From positions 5,146,001 through 5,210,000 of the forward strand of contig CM059625.1 in assembly GCA_030435675.1 (NCBI GenBank): DNA of 64,000 nt, given 5' to 3'. The position numbers and the translations under genes are program-made. Below the pieces are notes generated by a model. That model ran no database searches and was not told the origin of the DNA. It saw nothing but the letters and a program-made list of their open reading frames with translations. Position 1 is the stretch's first letter. Each line of letters starts with the position of its first letter. Shown here piece after piece: positions 36,611-48,423 of this stretch. Origin of the DNA: Steinernema hermaphroditum. Taxonomy: Eukaryota; Nematoda; Chromadorea; Rhabditida; Steinernematidae.

Positions 36611-39121
36611 CTAGAAGTCTTCGCAGTGTGGGTAACACTCTCCCACATCCGGAACCGTGAGGAAATATGGAGTTCTGCCTTCAACTGGATGAGATTTCAT
36701 CTGCTTCTTCTCGTAATTAAACAGCATCTTCTTGATTTGTTCCATGGTCTTCTTCTTCGACAGCTCGAAGTGCCAACCCGAATAACCTAGGCCACACTGT
36801 GTGACGTTGAAGTCTTGCTGCAAAGGTCGTGAAGTTGGGATAGTAGTGTGGTATATCTCACCGTGAAAGGACTGGCGAACTGTGTCGCATTTTTCATGTC
36901 CTCAATTTTCCAGCCATGTATCATGAAGTCGAAGTCGGTCCACTCGTTCGACGTAAGCCAACCGTCACGCACCCAGGCATGAGCTCTTTTGTAGATTCGA
37001 AGTTTGCCTGGCCAAAGCCGCTGCTCTCCTAAAGCATTAGGATCACGAAGCATCTATCGGCAATCGATGTACCCAACGCCATCTTCACACAAAGAAGGTA
37101 GGCCGTGTACTGATTGTAATTTTTCGAGCTGTGCCAGATTTGGTTGCAGGTATCGATGATATGCTGGGCAAAAGGCATCACCTGTTTCAAGATCAGAATC
37201 TAGAAATGACAACATAATTTCGGTTAATCCCGATCCAGCAACCTGCAATGGACCATTGTCAAAGCCTAACCACACGCCTGGTGCATGTGGTTCACTCTCC
37301 ATATTCGCATACTCCATTAGGAACTGACGGCTTTGTGCTGTGTTTTTAACCTAAATGTGTACATTTGACGTAAAAGAGCAAGACTGGAGCGGACTATGTA
37401 GTTTCCACATGCGACTTCCCAGTTGAAGAAGCGTTCGTAGAAGATCATGTCGACACGGTCGTCTATGTATTCCTCGAGGCAATGATTGGGGTTTATCACG
37501 CCTGTATCGGCGTCAAGCACCTTAACGGTTCATAAAGAACATGTTTTCAACAAAACAAATAGGTACCAACATCCAATCAGTGTCCTCCAGGTAGAGGGCG
37601 GCAGCGCAGTGCTTCTTGAAATACGTCTGAAGTGCTTGATTATCATTGACAAAGATGTGTAGGAAAGTCGTTTTTCGGAAAAAAGCTTCAAGAAATTCAT
37701 GCCATAGTTTTTTTGCCGATCAACTACAGAACTGCGAAGAGGCTATTTCACTGACGGAGCCCATGGAGTGGATTAAGCGTTCCTTGTAGAACGCTCTATA
37801 TGTAAACGGAGAACTGATGGTTCCGTTGGTTACTGTGCGTATGTGCCGAGTCTACACGGAACTCACATTCGATCCGCCTACGAGCGGTTAATTTCAGAGA
37901 GCCAACAGAATGAGGACAAAAGGTACCGCACCACCGACCGATTGCGAATGAAACGCGTTCGGATACGGATCATGAGATCACTTGTTTACTGGGCTAGATT
38001 TGAACACAAACGATTCTTAGAACCAGTTATGCCAACAGCGAGCTGAGCGGGTCAATGTTAGCCAGAGTTGGAGCTGGAGACGGCTGCAGTATCTTATAAC
38101 CACCAGCTTATAACCAGTCATGCCATGCCGTTCGCAGGTATATGTTGTCTGCTGGTCTTTCGGATGTAGTTATCGGCGCTACTAGAACTAGGAGCGCGTA
38201 GAGGACGCACAAGCTAATATATTCCAGGTGACATGATCTCTGTGACCTGTGACTGCTTCATTTCTATCTGATAAGAGATCACTAACAACGGTATTGTTTG
38301 CTGAGACACAGACTTGGAAATTCACTTTTTGTAGCCAAACGACAAATAAAACCACTTTGACTTCATTTTACAGCCCTTTCTAGATAAATGTTAGTGTCTT
38401 CAAGCGACGTGATCTGTTTTAAATAATTACTTTGGAGCATTGATACAAAATACAGTTAAAGCCACTTTTCTAGCCTAACAGTCTGTCAACTATTGACTCA
38501 GCCTTATGCAGGCACTTACAGTCTTATGCTTGCAGTGCTTTTTAACTCGTTCGTCCGTGTCCAGATTCACTTGGACTAAGGTGTAGTTCGTTGATGCCAG
38601 GTAGCACTCCAACGACCGCTGAGCTAAGCCATATCTTCTAAATTCTGATACAGTTATCCTCGTAGTTAGGTCACAGCATACACTTTGACTGATCCCTGGT
38701 CCATCGCAGTGAACACAGTAACCCTTCCGTAAATAGGCTCGCACACCTCCATGTTGTTTCGCGGAAGAACCTTGCGACCTTTTTTAGGTATGTCCATGTT
38801 TGATGAGTCCACTAGGTCGGGGTTGAGACTTTGGACCGTTGGTGATTCTGTTTCTCCTTGTATGGTAACATCTTTGTGATCATGTTGTTGTACTGCGTCA
38901 ATTCCGTAATGAACGGAATCGATCAAGTTTCTAGGCCTGTCAATCCTTAACGGTAAGATGTTCGTTTAGATTTCTATTGAGACATACCTTGTATGATGTT
39001 TCACGTCCGCAAATTGCAGAAAAAGAAATAGAAGAGCTGCAAATGCCAGTAGGAGTACCAGCAGTCTGGCTAGCCGTCTCGGCTTATTGAACATTCTGGT
39101 CACTTCAACAGTGATGGCCAT
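36611..39121 (-). CDS. DUF273-type glycosyltransferase-like protein, copy 1
   Basis: Nine exons are inferred, from the 5' end: 39121-38988, 38930-38682, 38637-38520, 37626-37567, 37520-37395, 37350-37243, 37199-37073, 37028-36862 and 36817-36611 (1296 nt, 431 aa). The product is a type II membrane protein: a short basic N-terminus, one transmembrane helix ([20 protein letters not shown]), a variable stem, then the catalytic-like domain. That domain has [12 protein letters not shown] (a DxD motif typical of nucleotide-sugar binding), [35 protein letters not shown] and DFMIHGWK. This is the pattern of the nematode DUF273 family, thought to be Golgi glycosyltransferases; activity is unproven. 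GAGCAG directly precedes the ATG. The 893-nt intron after exon 3 is far longer than in copy 2. Confidence 0.82.
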
Positions 39122-40738
39122 CTGCTCGAAACAAAGCGCAATGAGTGTTCTGTGATAAGAGAAGCAAGTTCTGGAGAGGTCGAACAATAAAGGGTGTGCT
39201 CCCAAAGTGGTTATCACAGCGGAAACTTCCCAATGTACAAATGTAAAGATGCCTTGTTTATGCTGCGTTGGCACGACAACTCGCAACGAAACTAACGATA
39301 TGTCAACGAAATAAACACACTTAAAGGGTAACCGTGGTAAGCTTCTGAACAAAGCCAATAGTGCGAGTAACCCTACGAAGCAATAATGTCCAGGATGAGC
39401 ATTAAATATTATCCCTAAAATTTAAATACAGCCTGTAAACTAAATCGCGATTTTTGACGAGAAATAGACCCGTCGCAAAAACACATTTTTGTTTGCTTTG
39501 CCCATTTCGAGAGAAGCAACAGAGGTGAGTAGTCGCTCTAGGAGCTGACTAGAAGATCATGGCCGCTCCTTATCAGTGGCGAAATGTAATAAGGCAGAAT
39601 CCTCCCCTCCGCAGGATTGATCAGTAGGGGCGATGTTTTGTGCGAGGATCGATTTTGGAAAAATACTTCATATCCATCCGCAAGGGAACGGTTCACGCAC
39701 AATCAGTGCTGTTGATCGAGTCCAAAATTCAAATGAGTCCGTGCGCGGATTCCTTTCAAAGTTTCTGTCAAGTTCGAGTCCGTACTCGAAAAAATTCGTC
39801 GGAGTCCTTGAGTCTCGAGTTCGAATTTCACACCGAATTTTGGCGGAAAAGCAGCATGATGGAAGAGTGAAAAGTGCAGAATAATGTCGGATGTACTTGA
39901 TTATTTCATTTTGTTTGTCTGCTTTTCGACTGTTTTGACGGTTATCTGTCAGCTAATGATCATGTTTACCACTTTTACCGTTATCCATACATCATTTGGA
40001 GCGGTGTCGTCTAGCTGACCGACTGTTAGAGAGGTCCGTTTAGCTCGTGGTTCGTGACAGGAGATTCTTCAAGTTCTCATCAAATGAATCCAATCACGAC
40101 GACTACAGGTGAAAACCGTCGTTTTCTGCGTTAAACACTATGTCGTGGACGCGCTGGATTTCTCTGAACTTCCACGAAGTTCTATACAGACAGTCTATGT
40201 AAAACCATTTCAATAGCCTTACATCGTCTAGATTGCCAGTCTCCTGACTAGGTGTAGCATAAATCAGTTATGTTACATCCCTCTCTCTCGCTCTAGTTGA
40301 ACAGGTTGGTCGACCTGTCAACCCCCATTTCAGACCTTCCGGACAAGATCCGCGTGGAACTTTTCGGAGGAAAGGGGAGCCGGTGAGGCAAGATTTCACA
40401 CTGTACCTGGGAGGGCATCAATTGGCCCATTTAAATGCTTTGTGGGAAATACAATGCCACATCAAAATTGAGAGCCCAAACTTGAGCGGTCTTCTTGTTT
40501 ATTCCTTAAAACGATCAGAAACATTGGGTTTTCATCTTTATCATTATCTACTAACCGACTACACGTGAGGTTGTGCCGTCTCTTTTTTAAATTCGACAAA
40601 TTTTGATCTCTTGTATACTGTTATCAAGTTATAGGCCTCGACCACATTCTGTTTTGCTGGAAAGAGAATTTCTTCGTATGGCAAAATCGTATAATTTCTT
40701 GTTTGTAAAGCACAAAAAAAAACAATAAATAAACAAGA
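39122..40738. other. Spacer between DUF273 copies 1 and 2
   Basis: The first part (to about 39490) is homologous to the stretch upstream of copy 2 (42765-42860), showing that the 5' flank was duplicated with the gene. The remainder has only random short frames. Confidence 0.5.
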
Positions 40739-42611
40739 CTAGAAGTCTTCGCAATGTGGGTAACACTCTCCCACATCGGGAACCGTGAGGAAATACGGTG
40801 TTCTGCCTTCAACTGGATGTGTCCTCATGTGGTCCTTCTCGAAATCAAATAGCTGCTTTTTGATTTCTTCCACCGTCTTCTTCTTCGACAGCTCGAAGTG
40901 CCAACCCGAATAACCTCGGCCACACTCTGTCACGTTGAAGTCTTGCTGCAAAAGGCGTAAATTTGCGACAGAACTGTGTGATATCTCACCTTGAAAGGAC
41001 TGACGAAGTGCTTTGCATTCTTTATGTCCTCAATTTTCCAGCCATGTATCATGAAGTCGATATCGGACCACTCGTTCGACGTAAGCCAACTGTCGCGCAC
41101 CCAGGCATGAGCTCTCTTGTAGATTCGAAGTTTGCCCGGCCAAAGCCGCTGCTCTCCTAAAGCATTAGGATCACGAAGCATCTGTAGTTATTTGATGTAC
41201 CGAGGGCCACTTTTACACAAAGAAGGTAGGCCGTGTACTGATTGTAATTTTTCGAGCTATGCCACATTTGGTTGCAGGTATCGATGATATGCTGGGCAAA
41301 AGGCATCACGTGTTTCAAGATCATAATCTAAAAGAGACGTTGTAATTTCAGTTAACCTCAATCGAGCAACCTGCAATGGCCCATTGTCAGAGCCCAACCA
41401 AGCGCCTGGCTTACGTGATTCCTTCTCCATATTCGCGTACTCCATTAGGAACTGACGGCTTTGTGCTGTGTTTTTAACCTAAATGTGCACATTTGACGTA
41501 AAAGAACTGGACTGGAGCGGACTATGTAATTTCCACATGCGATTTCCCAATTGAAGAAGCGTTCGTAAAAGATCATGTCGACACGGTCGTCTATGTATTC
41601 CTCGAGGCAATGATTGGGGTTTATCACGCCTGTATCGGCGTCAAGCACCTTAACGGTTCATAAAGAACATGTTTTCAACAAAACAAATAGGTACCAACAT
41701 CCAATCAGTGTCCTCCAGGTAGAGGGCGGCAGCGCAGTGCTTCTTGAAATACGTCTGAAATGTTTGGCTATCAAGGGAATTGAAAAAGATTACCCATGAG
41801 ATCAGTTAGCACGAGTTGATATGATCTGTGTAACCTGTTACAGCATCATTTCTGTCCGATCAGAGTTCACTCACATCTATATGTTTTGAATAAATATTTT
41901 GGGACACTGATGCGAAATAAACGTGAACCTACTTATCTAACCTCACAGTCAGTCAACCGTTGAGTCATTCGGTGTCACCTATTGAACCATTGGAAGATTC
42001 TTTTCCGGGTACTTACACTCCTATGCTTGCAGTGCTTCTTAACTCGTTCGTCCGTGTCCAGATTCACTTGGACTAAGGTGTAGTTCGTTGATGCCAGGTA
42101 GCACTCCAACGACCGCTGAGCTAAGCCATATCTTCTGAATTCTGATACAGTTATCCTCGTAGTTAGGTCACAGCATACACTTTGACTGATCTCTGGTCCA
42201 TTGCAGTGAATACAGTAACCCTTCCGTAAATAGGCTTGCACACCTCCATGTTGTTTCGGGGAAGAACCTTGCGAGCTTTTTTGGGGATGTTCAGGTTTGA
42301 TGAGTCCACTAGGTCGAAGTTGAGATTGTGAACCTTTGGTGCTTCTCCTTGTATGGTAACATCTTTGTGATCATGTTGTTGGACTGCGTCAATTTCGTAA
42401 TGGACGGAATCGATCAAGTTTCTAAGCTTGTCATTCCTGCACGGTAAGATGTTCTTTAGAAATGTATGAAGACATACCTTGTATGATGTTTCACGTCCGC
42501 AAATTGCAGAAAAAGAAATAGAAGAGCTGCAAATGCCAGTAGGAGTACCAGCAGTCTAGAAAGCCGTCTCGGTTTCGTGAAGATTCTGGTCACCTCAACA
42601 GTGACGGCCAT
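40739..42611 (-). CDS. DUF273-type glycosyltransferase-like protein, copy 2
   Basis: Nine exons are inferred, from the 5' end: 42611-42478, 42421-42179, 42134-42017, 41754-41695, 41648-41523, 41478-41371, 41327-41201, 41156-40990 and 40945-40739 (1290 nt, 429 aa). Architecture and exon sizes match copy 1 exon by exon except the stem exon, which is 6 nt shorter. The TM helix, [24 protein letters not shown] and IDFMIHGWK are retained. No stop or frameshift is present, so it looks functional. AAACAG directly precedes the ATG. Copy 2 is the closest relative of copy 1 over most of its length, which points to a recent duplication. Confidence 0.82.
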
Positions 42612-43305
42612 CTGTTTGAAGCAAAGCGCGATGGATGTTCTGTGATAAGAGAAGTAAGTTCTGGAGAGGTCAAACGATAAAGAGTGTCATCCCAAGGTGG
42701 TAATAAGCCTCCGAGAATATAAGATATTAGACTGATATAAGAACCCTTCGAACAATAATGTATAGGATAGGCATTAAATACTTTTTATAAAATTTAAATA
42801 CAGCCTGTAAAGTAAATCGTGATTTTTGACGAGAGATAAACCCGTCACAAACACTCATTTTGTCACTCTCTTTGCACAATTCCATCGAAAGAACGGCGGT
42901 GAGCAGTCGCATTGATTGCTACAGTTCAATCTGGACCCCGCTCACGCAAGTGGCACGCTCACTCGGATGTCTAGGAACGAGGCACGTTGTAGAATAACCC
43001 AAGTTTAGAAGCACTCAATACAGATAACGCTAGATTGATTAAAATCTACTCATCATACGTCTTTCAAATGCGAACGTTCCTCGTTTTTGCCTTTCTCCAT
43101 CGCGGTGTTGCTGAAAGTGGCGAGACATTTCAGGTTCGTCCGGTTACAAAGCAGGTTTCGTGTAAAAAGCGCGCGGTAGACGTTTGATTAAAAGCGCGCG
43201 TAACGTTCCGAATGATTAATTTGCTTGAACACGCACTCAGCTTCAATGCGAAGTTTTGACGACAGATTTGGCAAAGAAAAAAAACGTAAAATACATAACA
43301 CATCC
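42612..43305. other. Spacer between DUF273 copies 2 and 3
   Basis: Includes the duplicated 5' flank (42765-42860) and an otherwise featureless stretch. Short frames at 43225-43446 (+) are shadows of copy 3. Confidence 0.5.
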
Positions 43306-43311
43306 TTTATT
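43306..43311 (-). promoter_or_regulatory. Poly(A) signal AATAAA overlapping the stop of DUF273 copy 3
   Basis: On the minus strand the sequence reads TTATAATAAAGG: the TAA stop (43312-43310) overlaps the AATAAA hexamer. If used, the 3' UTR would be only about 10-30 nt. Confidence 0.55.
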
Positions 43312-45406
43312 ATAAGTCTTCGCAATGAGGATAGCACTCTCCAACGTCGGGAACGGTCAGAAAATAAGGTGTTCTGCCTTCTTTCGGGTGAGATTTTGCC
43401 CTCTCTTTTTCGAAATTCGAGAACACAGTCCTCATCTCTTGTATAGTTTTCTTCTTGTCCAAGTTATAGTGCCATCCCGAATAGCCCCGACCACATTCCG
43501 TCACATTGAAGTCTTGCTGAAAAACATGAATCATACAGAAATGTACCTTTTTTACGACTCACTGTAAAAGGGCTTACATAGCCTTTTGCCTCTTTCAGAT
43601 TCTCGATTTTCCATCCGTGGAACATAAAGTCAATGTCGGTCCAGTCGTCCGATGACAGCCAGGCATCCCGAACCCAGGCGTGCGCTCTTTTGTAGATTCG
43701 AACTTTGCCCGGCCACAGCCTCTGTTCTCCTAAAAATTTTCAAATGTGGGAACTGTGAGCTGCGCGACGTACCAAGCGCCATTTTCACACAGAGGAGATA
43801 AGCTGTGTATTGATCGTAATTCTTCGAGTTATGCCAAATTTGATTGCATATGTTTGTGATGTGGTGAGCGAAGGGCATTACATGTTTCAAAATGAGAATC
43901 TGCACAATGGAGTGTAATTGTAGCTATCAACAAGTTAGATGCCTGTAACGGTCCATTGTCAAAGCCTAACCAAGTGCCCGGCTTATAAGGTTCGCTCTCC
44001 ATATTCGCATACTCCATTAAGAACTGACGGCTTTGTGCTGTGTTTTTAACCTAAATGTGTACATTTGACGTAAAAGAGCAAGACTGGAGCGGACTATGTA
44101 GTTTCCACATGCGATTTCCCAATTGAAGAAACGTTCGTAGAAGATCATGTCGACACGGTCGTCTATGTATTCCTCGAGGCAATGATTGGGGTTGACTACG
44201 CCAGTGTCAGCATCCAGTATCTAATGCGATGTTTCGGGTTATATTATGATTTGCTGTGGATATTCATACCAGCATCCAGTCCGTGTCTTGAAGATAATAC
44301 GCAGCAGCACAATGCTTTTTGAAGTATGCCTAAAAGAATCGTTCAATAGTTAGTTCTTCAGTGTCGTTGTGCTGCATCGAAATAACATGTTAAATGATAT
44401 CTTTGTCGAATCGGGGTTTGGTTCTGCCATGATTTCCCGGTTATGATATGTGATGCTAGTGGGGAATAAGCGTGCCGTGTTGTTGTTGGTTTTTGTTGGT
44501 ACGAACAAAGCCGTTTGTTGCAACTTGTGCCACTCGTTTCTCACAAGCACACTCCGTCTGCCGATTCTCTCTCATACTCAGCCCGAGGATAACTCTGGTG
44601 CCCAGACTTCAATGGAATGGATTTTCAACCAAACTAACCCGAGATTTTTCGCCCAAGGTATTATTGTGTATATTGAACAAGAAGTCCCACTGACATAGAA
44701 AGCAGTAGAACTGATATGGTTTTGGTGATAATTGTATGCCTGACACCACTTACGGTCTTATGTTTGCAGTGATCTTGAATTCTGCGATCAGTATCGAGAT
44801 TAACTTGAATAAAAGTGTAATTTGTGGACGCCAGATAGCATTCCAGCGATCGCTGAGCGAAGCCGTATCTCCTGAAATTTTTTTTGTGTGATGTGAAAAG
44901 TTTCGGCATACACGTTAATGGATTTGTCGTCCATAGCTGTGAACACCATGATTCTTCCATATACCGGTTCGCACGTTTGCATATTCTTCCGTCGAAAGAC
45001 TTTTCGTCTGCTAGGAACGTCTAGGTTAATAAGGCCATTCGCTTTTAAGTTCGATTCTGTGACCTTTTCGAAGTCATTCTTGGTGGACACCACATCTATA
45101 CTATCGCTGAGCAGCTGAGGTTGATCCTCATTTGAGTTTGTATCCGACACTGTTTTATCATTCATCGCTTGCCGTTCTTCGCTTTGTGGTGATTCGATTT
45201 TCTCATCGCACCTGCAAGGCATTTGTGTTTTACAGTCTTTGTGTAGCGCAATCATTAGAACTCTACCTGACTTCATGACTCCCGAATCCAAGCTGACGAA
45301 TGAGACAAACGGCAACTAGCAACGCACAGAACATTGTCGGCATCAGCAAACGTCTTAGCCGTCTTGACTTCGCAAAGATTTTCATCAACTCTATGTCAAT
45401 GGCCAT
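43310..45406 (-). CDS. DUF273-type glycosyltransferase-like protein, copy 3
   Basis: Nine exons are inferred, from the 5' end: 45406-45267, 45211-44912, 44871-44754, 44329-44270, 44220-44095, 44050-43943, 43899-43773, 43729-43563 and 43516-43310 (1353 nt, 450 aa). It is the most divergent copy: the stem exon is 51-57 nt longer and acidic, with many Ser and Asn. It keeps the TM helix ([19 protein letters not shown]), [29 protein letters not shown] and DFMFHGWK. One intron (43900-43942) appears to start with GC instead of GT, whereas copies 1 and 2 have GT there. Exon 5 and its following intron are nearly identical to copy 1, unlike the rest of the gene. Frame is intact throughout. TATCTTAG directly precedes the ATG. 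Confidence 0.8.
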
Positions 45407-46766
45407 CTAAGATATAAGCTATATAGTAAACGAAAAAACAACAGCAAAATCACGGTACAAATCGACACCAATACAACCTCGCTGAACGCTCAACGCAAAG
45501 CAATACTAAGATGGCTTCGATTAGCTTCCAGCCTTCATTTACTTGGACAATCCGATAAAGTTTCGGACTATGCATGATCAGTTCATTTGTGAAACAAACA
45601 ACAGCTTCTTCAACGTGTTTCTTCCCGACTTCATCATTGCAAGAGCGACGACTTTAGACTTAGCTTCGAACGGCTCCTTTCCTTCCCTCAGAGCAGGACT
45701 TCCGGTTCCTTAGTCAAACGGCACTTGTGCTTACGACTTTATGGTGACATTCCAGGGTGACGCGCCATGTGCTAATGATTCATCTTGACTTCGGAGTTTG
45801 ACTTCCACTGAAAGAATTCACTGCCAGAAATTTCAGGAACTATAAAAAAATATCAAAGCAACGTGAGAAGAGCATAACAGAAAGTGACTGGTTGACTGCG
45901 CAACGAAGCTGTTTTCTAAAGCAGAAAACTGCTTTCTGACAAAAACAGCTTTCGGTCCAAAAATTGAGTTAGCAAACGGTTTTGCGGAACTGTTTGCCCA
46001 ATCTGTTTTCGCAAACGCAAGCAAACGTATTTATTTGGAAGTATGACCGGCCCTTTAGATTTGTTTTTTTCTGTGCGAAGTAATGACCCGAAATAACATT
46101 GCCTTTCAGCGTTCATATTCACAAGAGGGTGTAGTATCGTTGGGAACGACTAGTCCACTGGGACTCATTTTCATCAACAGCAACGTTCTTTACAGGTACA
46201 ATCGGAAACATAAAAAAGCACCTAGTCGACACCGTGAATTTCAAAATGGAATAAATATTCTGGACTGGACTCGGGTTTGACACGAATCCATGATCGCTAA
46301 GGCATGCTTCAAACTTTTGGTTTTGTTTAGAGCTTTGTTCGGTAGGGTATTTCGGGAGCAAACCAATCTACTGTTTTTCTGACGCCTACGAAGAACGTCT
46401 TACTGTACACCATGTCAGTTTCACCACTTCAGTAAAAGATTTCTCATTTTCTACTAATCCGGCTATTTTTCTGGTGTTTTTCTAGGCTTGAGTGATCGTG
46501 GTATAGATACAGAAGCCACTTGTAATATCATTTGTTGGTGTATTTATGAGTATTTCAATCCACAGATTATCCGTTCTATAAATTTACTGCACTTTTTCTC
46601 ATTTACTCAGCACCGCTCAAAAGTTCGACGATTCTTCGATGACCATTTTATCGATACGTTGTTTAATATGTTTTATTCAAAACCCATCGTCAGTTGCGTC
46701 TCTATCATACAAGCGGAATTACCAAAGAGAAGAACACTGAATTGTTGAAAAGGTTTTCGAAAAATA
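45407..46766. other. Intergenic stretch between the DUF273 array and globin 2
   Basis: No supported gene. Frames at 45833-46361 and 46488-46748 lack homology and splice support. It presumably contains the copy 3 promoter and globin 2 3' UTR. Confidence 0.45.
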
Positions 46767-48423
46767 TTACAACTTCTGAGGGGATGCTGATCCAACAACC
46801 TTCGGCGAGCGCTCGGGTTTCGGCGACGACGAATGCATCCGTCGGCGAATCCAGGCGATGGGACTTTGGATTCTGGCACTAGTCGGGGTGGCGCCGTTGC
46901 TGTACACGCCATTGGTTTCGGTCTTTCCCTGTTCCGGATGAAGAGAGTTTCCGTTCAGTCCATTCGTCACGTTTTGTCGCTCCTGCACGGAGCTCTTTCC
47001 ACGACCGGCGTAGCTCGTTGATCGCTCTCCATTCGCTTGATGTTGATGTTCTTCGTCGATGCATTCGCGGTTCGCCTTTCTGAAAGAGGAGATTAGAGTG
47101 GGACTGTGTCACCCAGTTCATGTTGTTCTGCACCCCATACAGTTTCTTCTGAAGATCATAATAATCACATTTAAGGGATAGTTTCCGAAAGAGAACTGCC
47201 TGATATTAAGGACGATAATGGGGTACATGTACATACATTATTTGCCATCTATGACCCACTACGATTGAAATTGAATTCCGCTTTTTATCTATACACTTAC
47301 CTATGCTTGACGTTATCATAGAAGGACGACTTCATTTTGTTGACAACGTCGTCGATCACTATTCTCCATAGTATAATGACGGTGTCCAGCTCTCCTTCCG
47401 TGAACACATGCATATCGGACTTCGCCGGCCTAGATACGTACAAATATGACATGCTTATTTCTAGTATACCATGTATTTACCGACTGGAAACCGTGAATGC
47501 TTTGATGCATCGTCGGAAGTGATGAAGCGTACACTCGCGAAACACACTCCAGTAATAGGTTTTGAAGCCTAGTTGCTCCTCGAGACGAGCATGTAGCTTT
47601 CCGAGATTGCTCAGAATAGGATCAAGATTGTCGACATCATCGACTGTCCAGATTACTGACTCCAGAACCTAAAATTCCGAAACATTTAAAAGTTTTCTAT
47701 TTTGAGACAAGAACCAAATTTTGCAAATTGCATTTCGGCGAAATTTTGTGCCTTTTTATGGTAATTAAATCCATGTTTTCGGAGTTCGATTTTTTTCAAA
47801 TCAACGCCGTTTTACAAATGACATTAGTCCCGTTGAGCTTTTCCGGATGTCCTGGTGAGTGATGACATCATAAAATCCACATTTCAATCAAAATCCATTT
47901 CCTTGTTTGCCGAACGACAAATATTAATTGCTAAATGCCAGACCTGAATGAAACGAAGCGCATGGAATGTGAACTCGTCCTTCGGCTTCTCGTTCTCTGC
48001 GTAGTCCATTTTCATGAATGGGAACATCTGAAAGCCAAAGTCTAGAGATCAGCTGAATTTGTGAACACAAGTTTTGTTAATGACCAGTGAAGACTGAGGG
48101 TCATGGGAAGTGAAGTCCTCTAAGGGTAGGGTACGTTAGCCAAATAGTACGAATAAATAAGCGATTGCAACAAAAGTACACTGAGTCAGAATTTTATATC
48201 TAAACGGGGTAAATTTTGAAGTGACGAGAAAACTCTTCCTATTACGATTCGAATCGTTGTCCTGAACTCATCTATGGATGCCTACCTGTTTCGCCTCGGG
48301 AGCCTGCTCAAAGATCATCTCAAAGATCTTCACAGCGATCTTCTCCATGTCTCTCTTGATAATGTCCCAGCTCTGCCGAAGAAGCGCCCGCTCGGCTTCG
48401 TTCAAGTCCTTCAGTGGCTTCAT
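46767..48423 (-). CDS. Globin 2, with a C-terminal polar extension
   Basis: Five exons are inferred, from the 5' end: 48423-48286, 48027-47944, 47668-47481, 47429-47301 and 47079-46767 (852 nt, 283 aa). The globin fold reads LNEAERALLRQSWDIIK (A helix), FEMIFEQAPEAKQMFPFM (B-C-D, with PheCD1), DEFTFHALRFIQVLE (E helix; His in the E7 zone), LSNLGKLHARLEEQLGF (F helix with the proximal histidine), YYWSVFRECTLHHF (G) and LDTVIILWRIVIDDVVNK (H). About 105 residues beyond the H helix are polar (Gln, Asn, Ser, Arg) and end SASPQKL, probably disordered. This pattern resembles nematode neuronal globins with extensions. The start at 48423 is the first in-frame ATG; the frame continues upstream (SGIGDDGDEQI), so a longer N-terminus is possible. 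Globin 2 is not a close duplicate of globin 1. Confidence 0.88.

Noticed and set aside
44450..44698. Plus-strand frames inside the DUF273 copy 3 intron
   Set aside because: They lie in an intron of a well-supported gene and have no homology.
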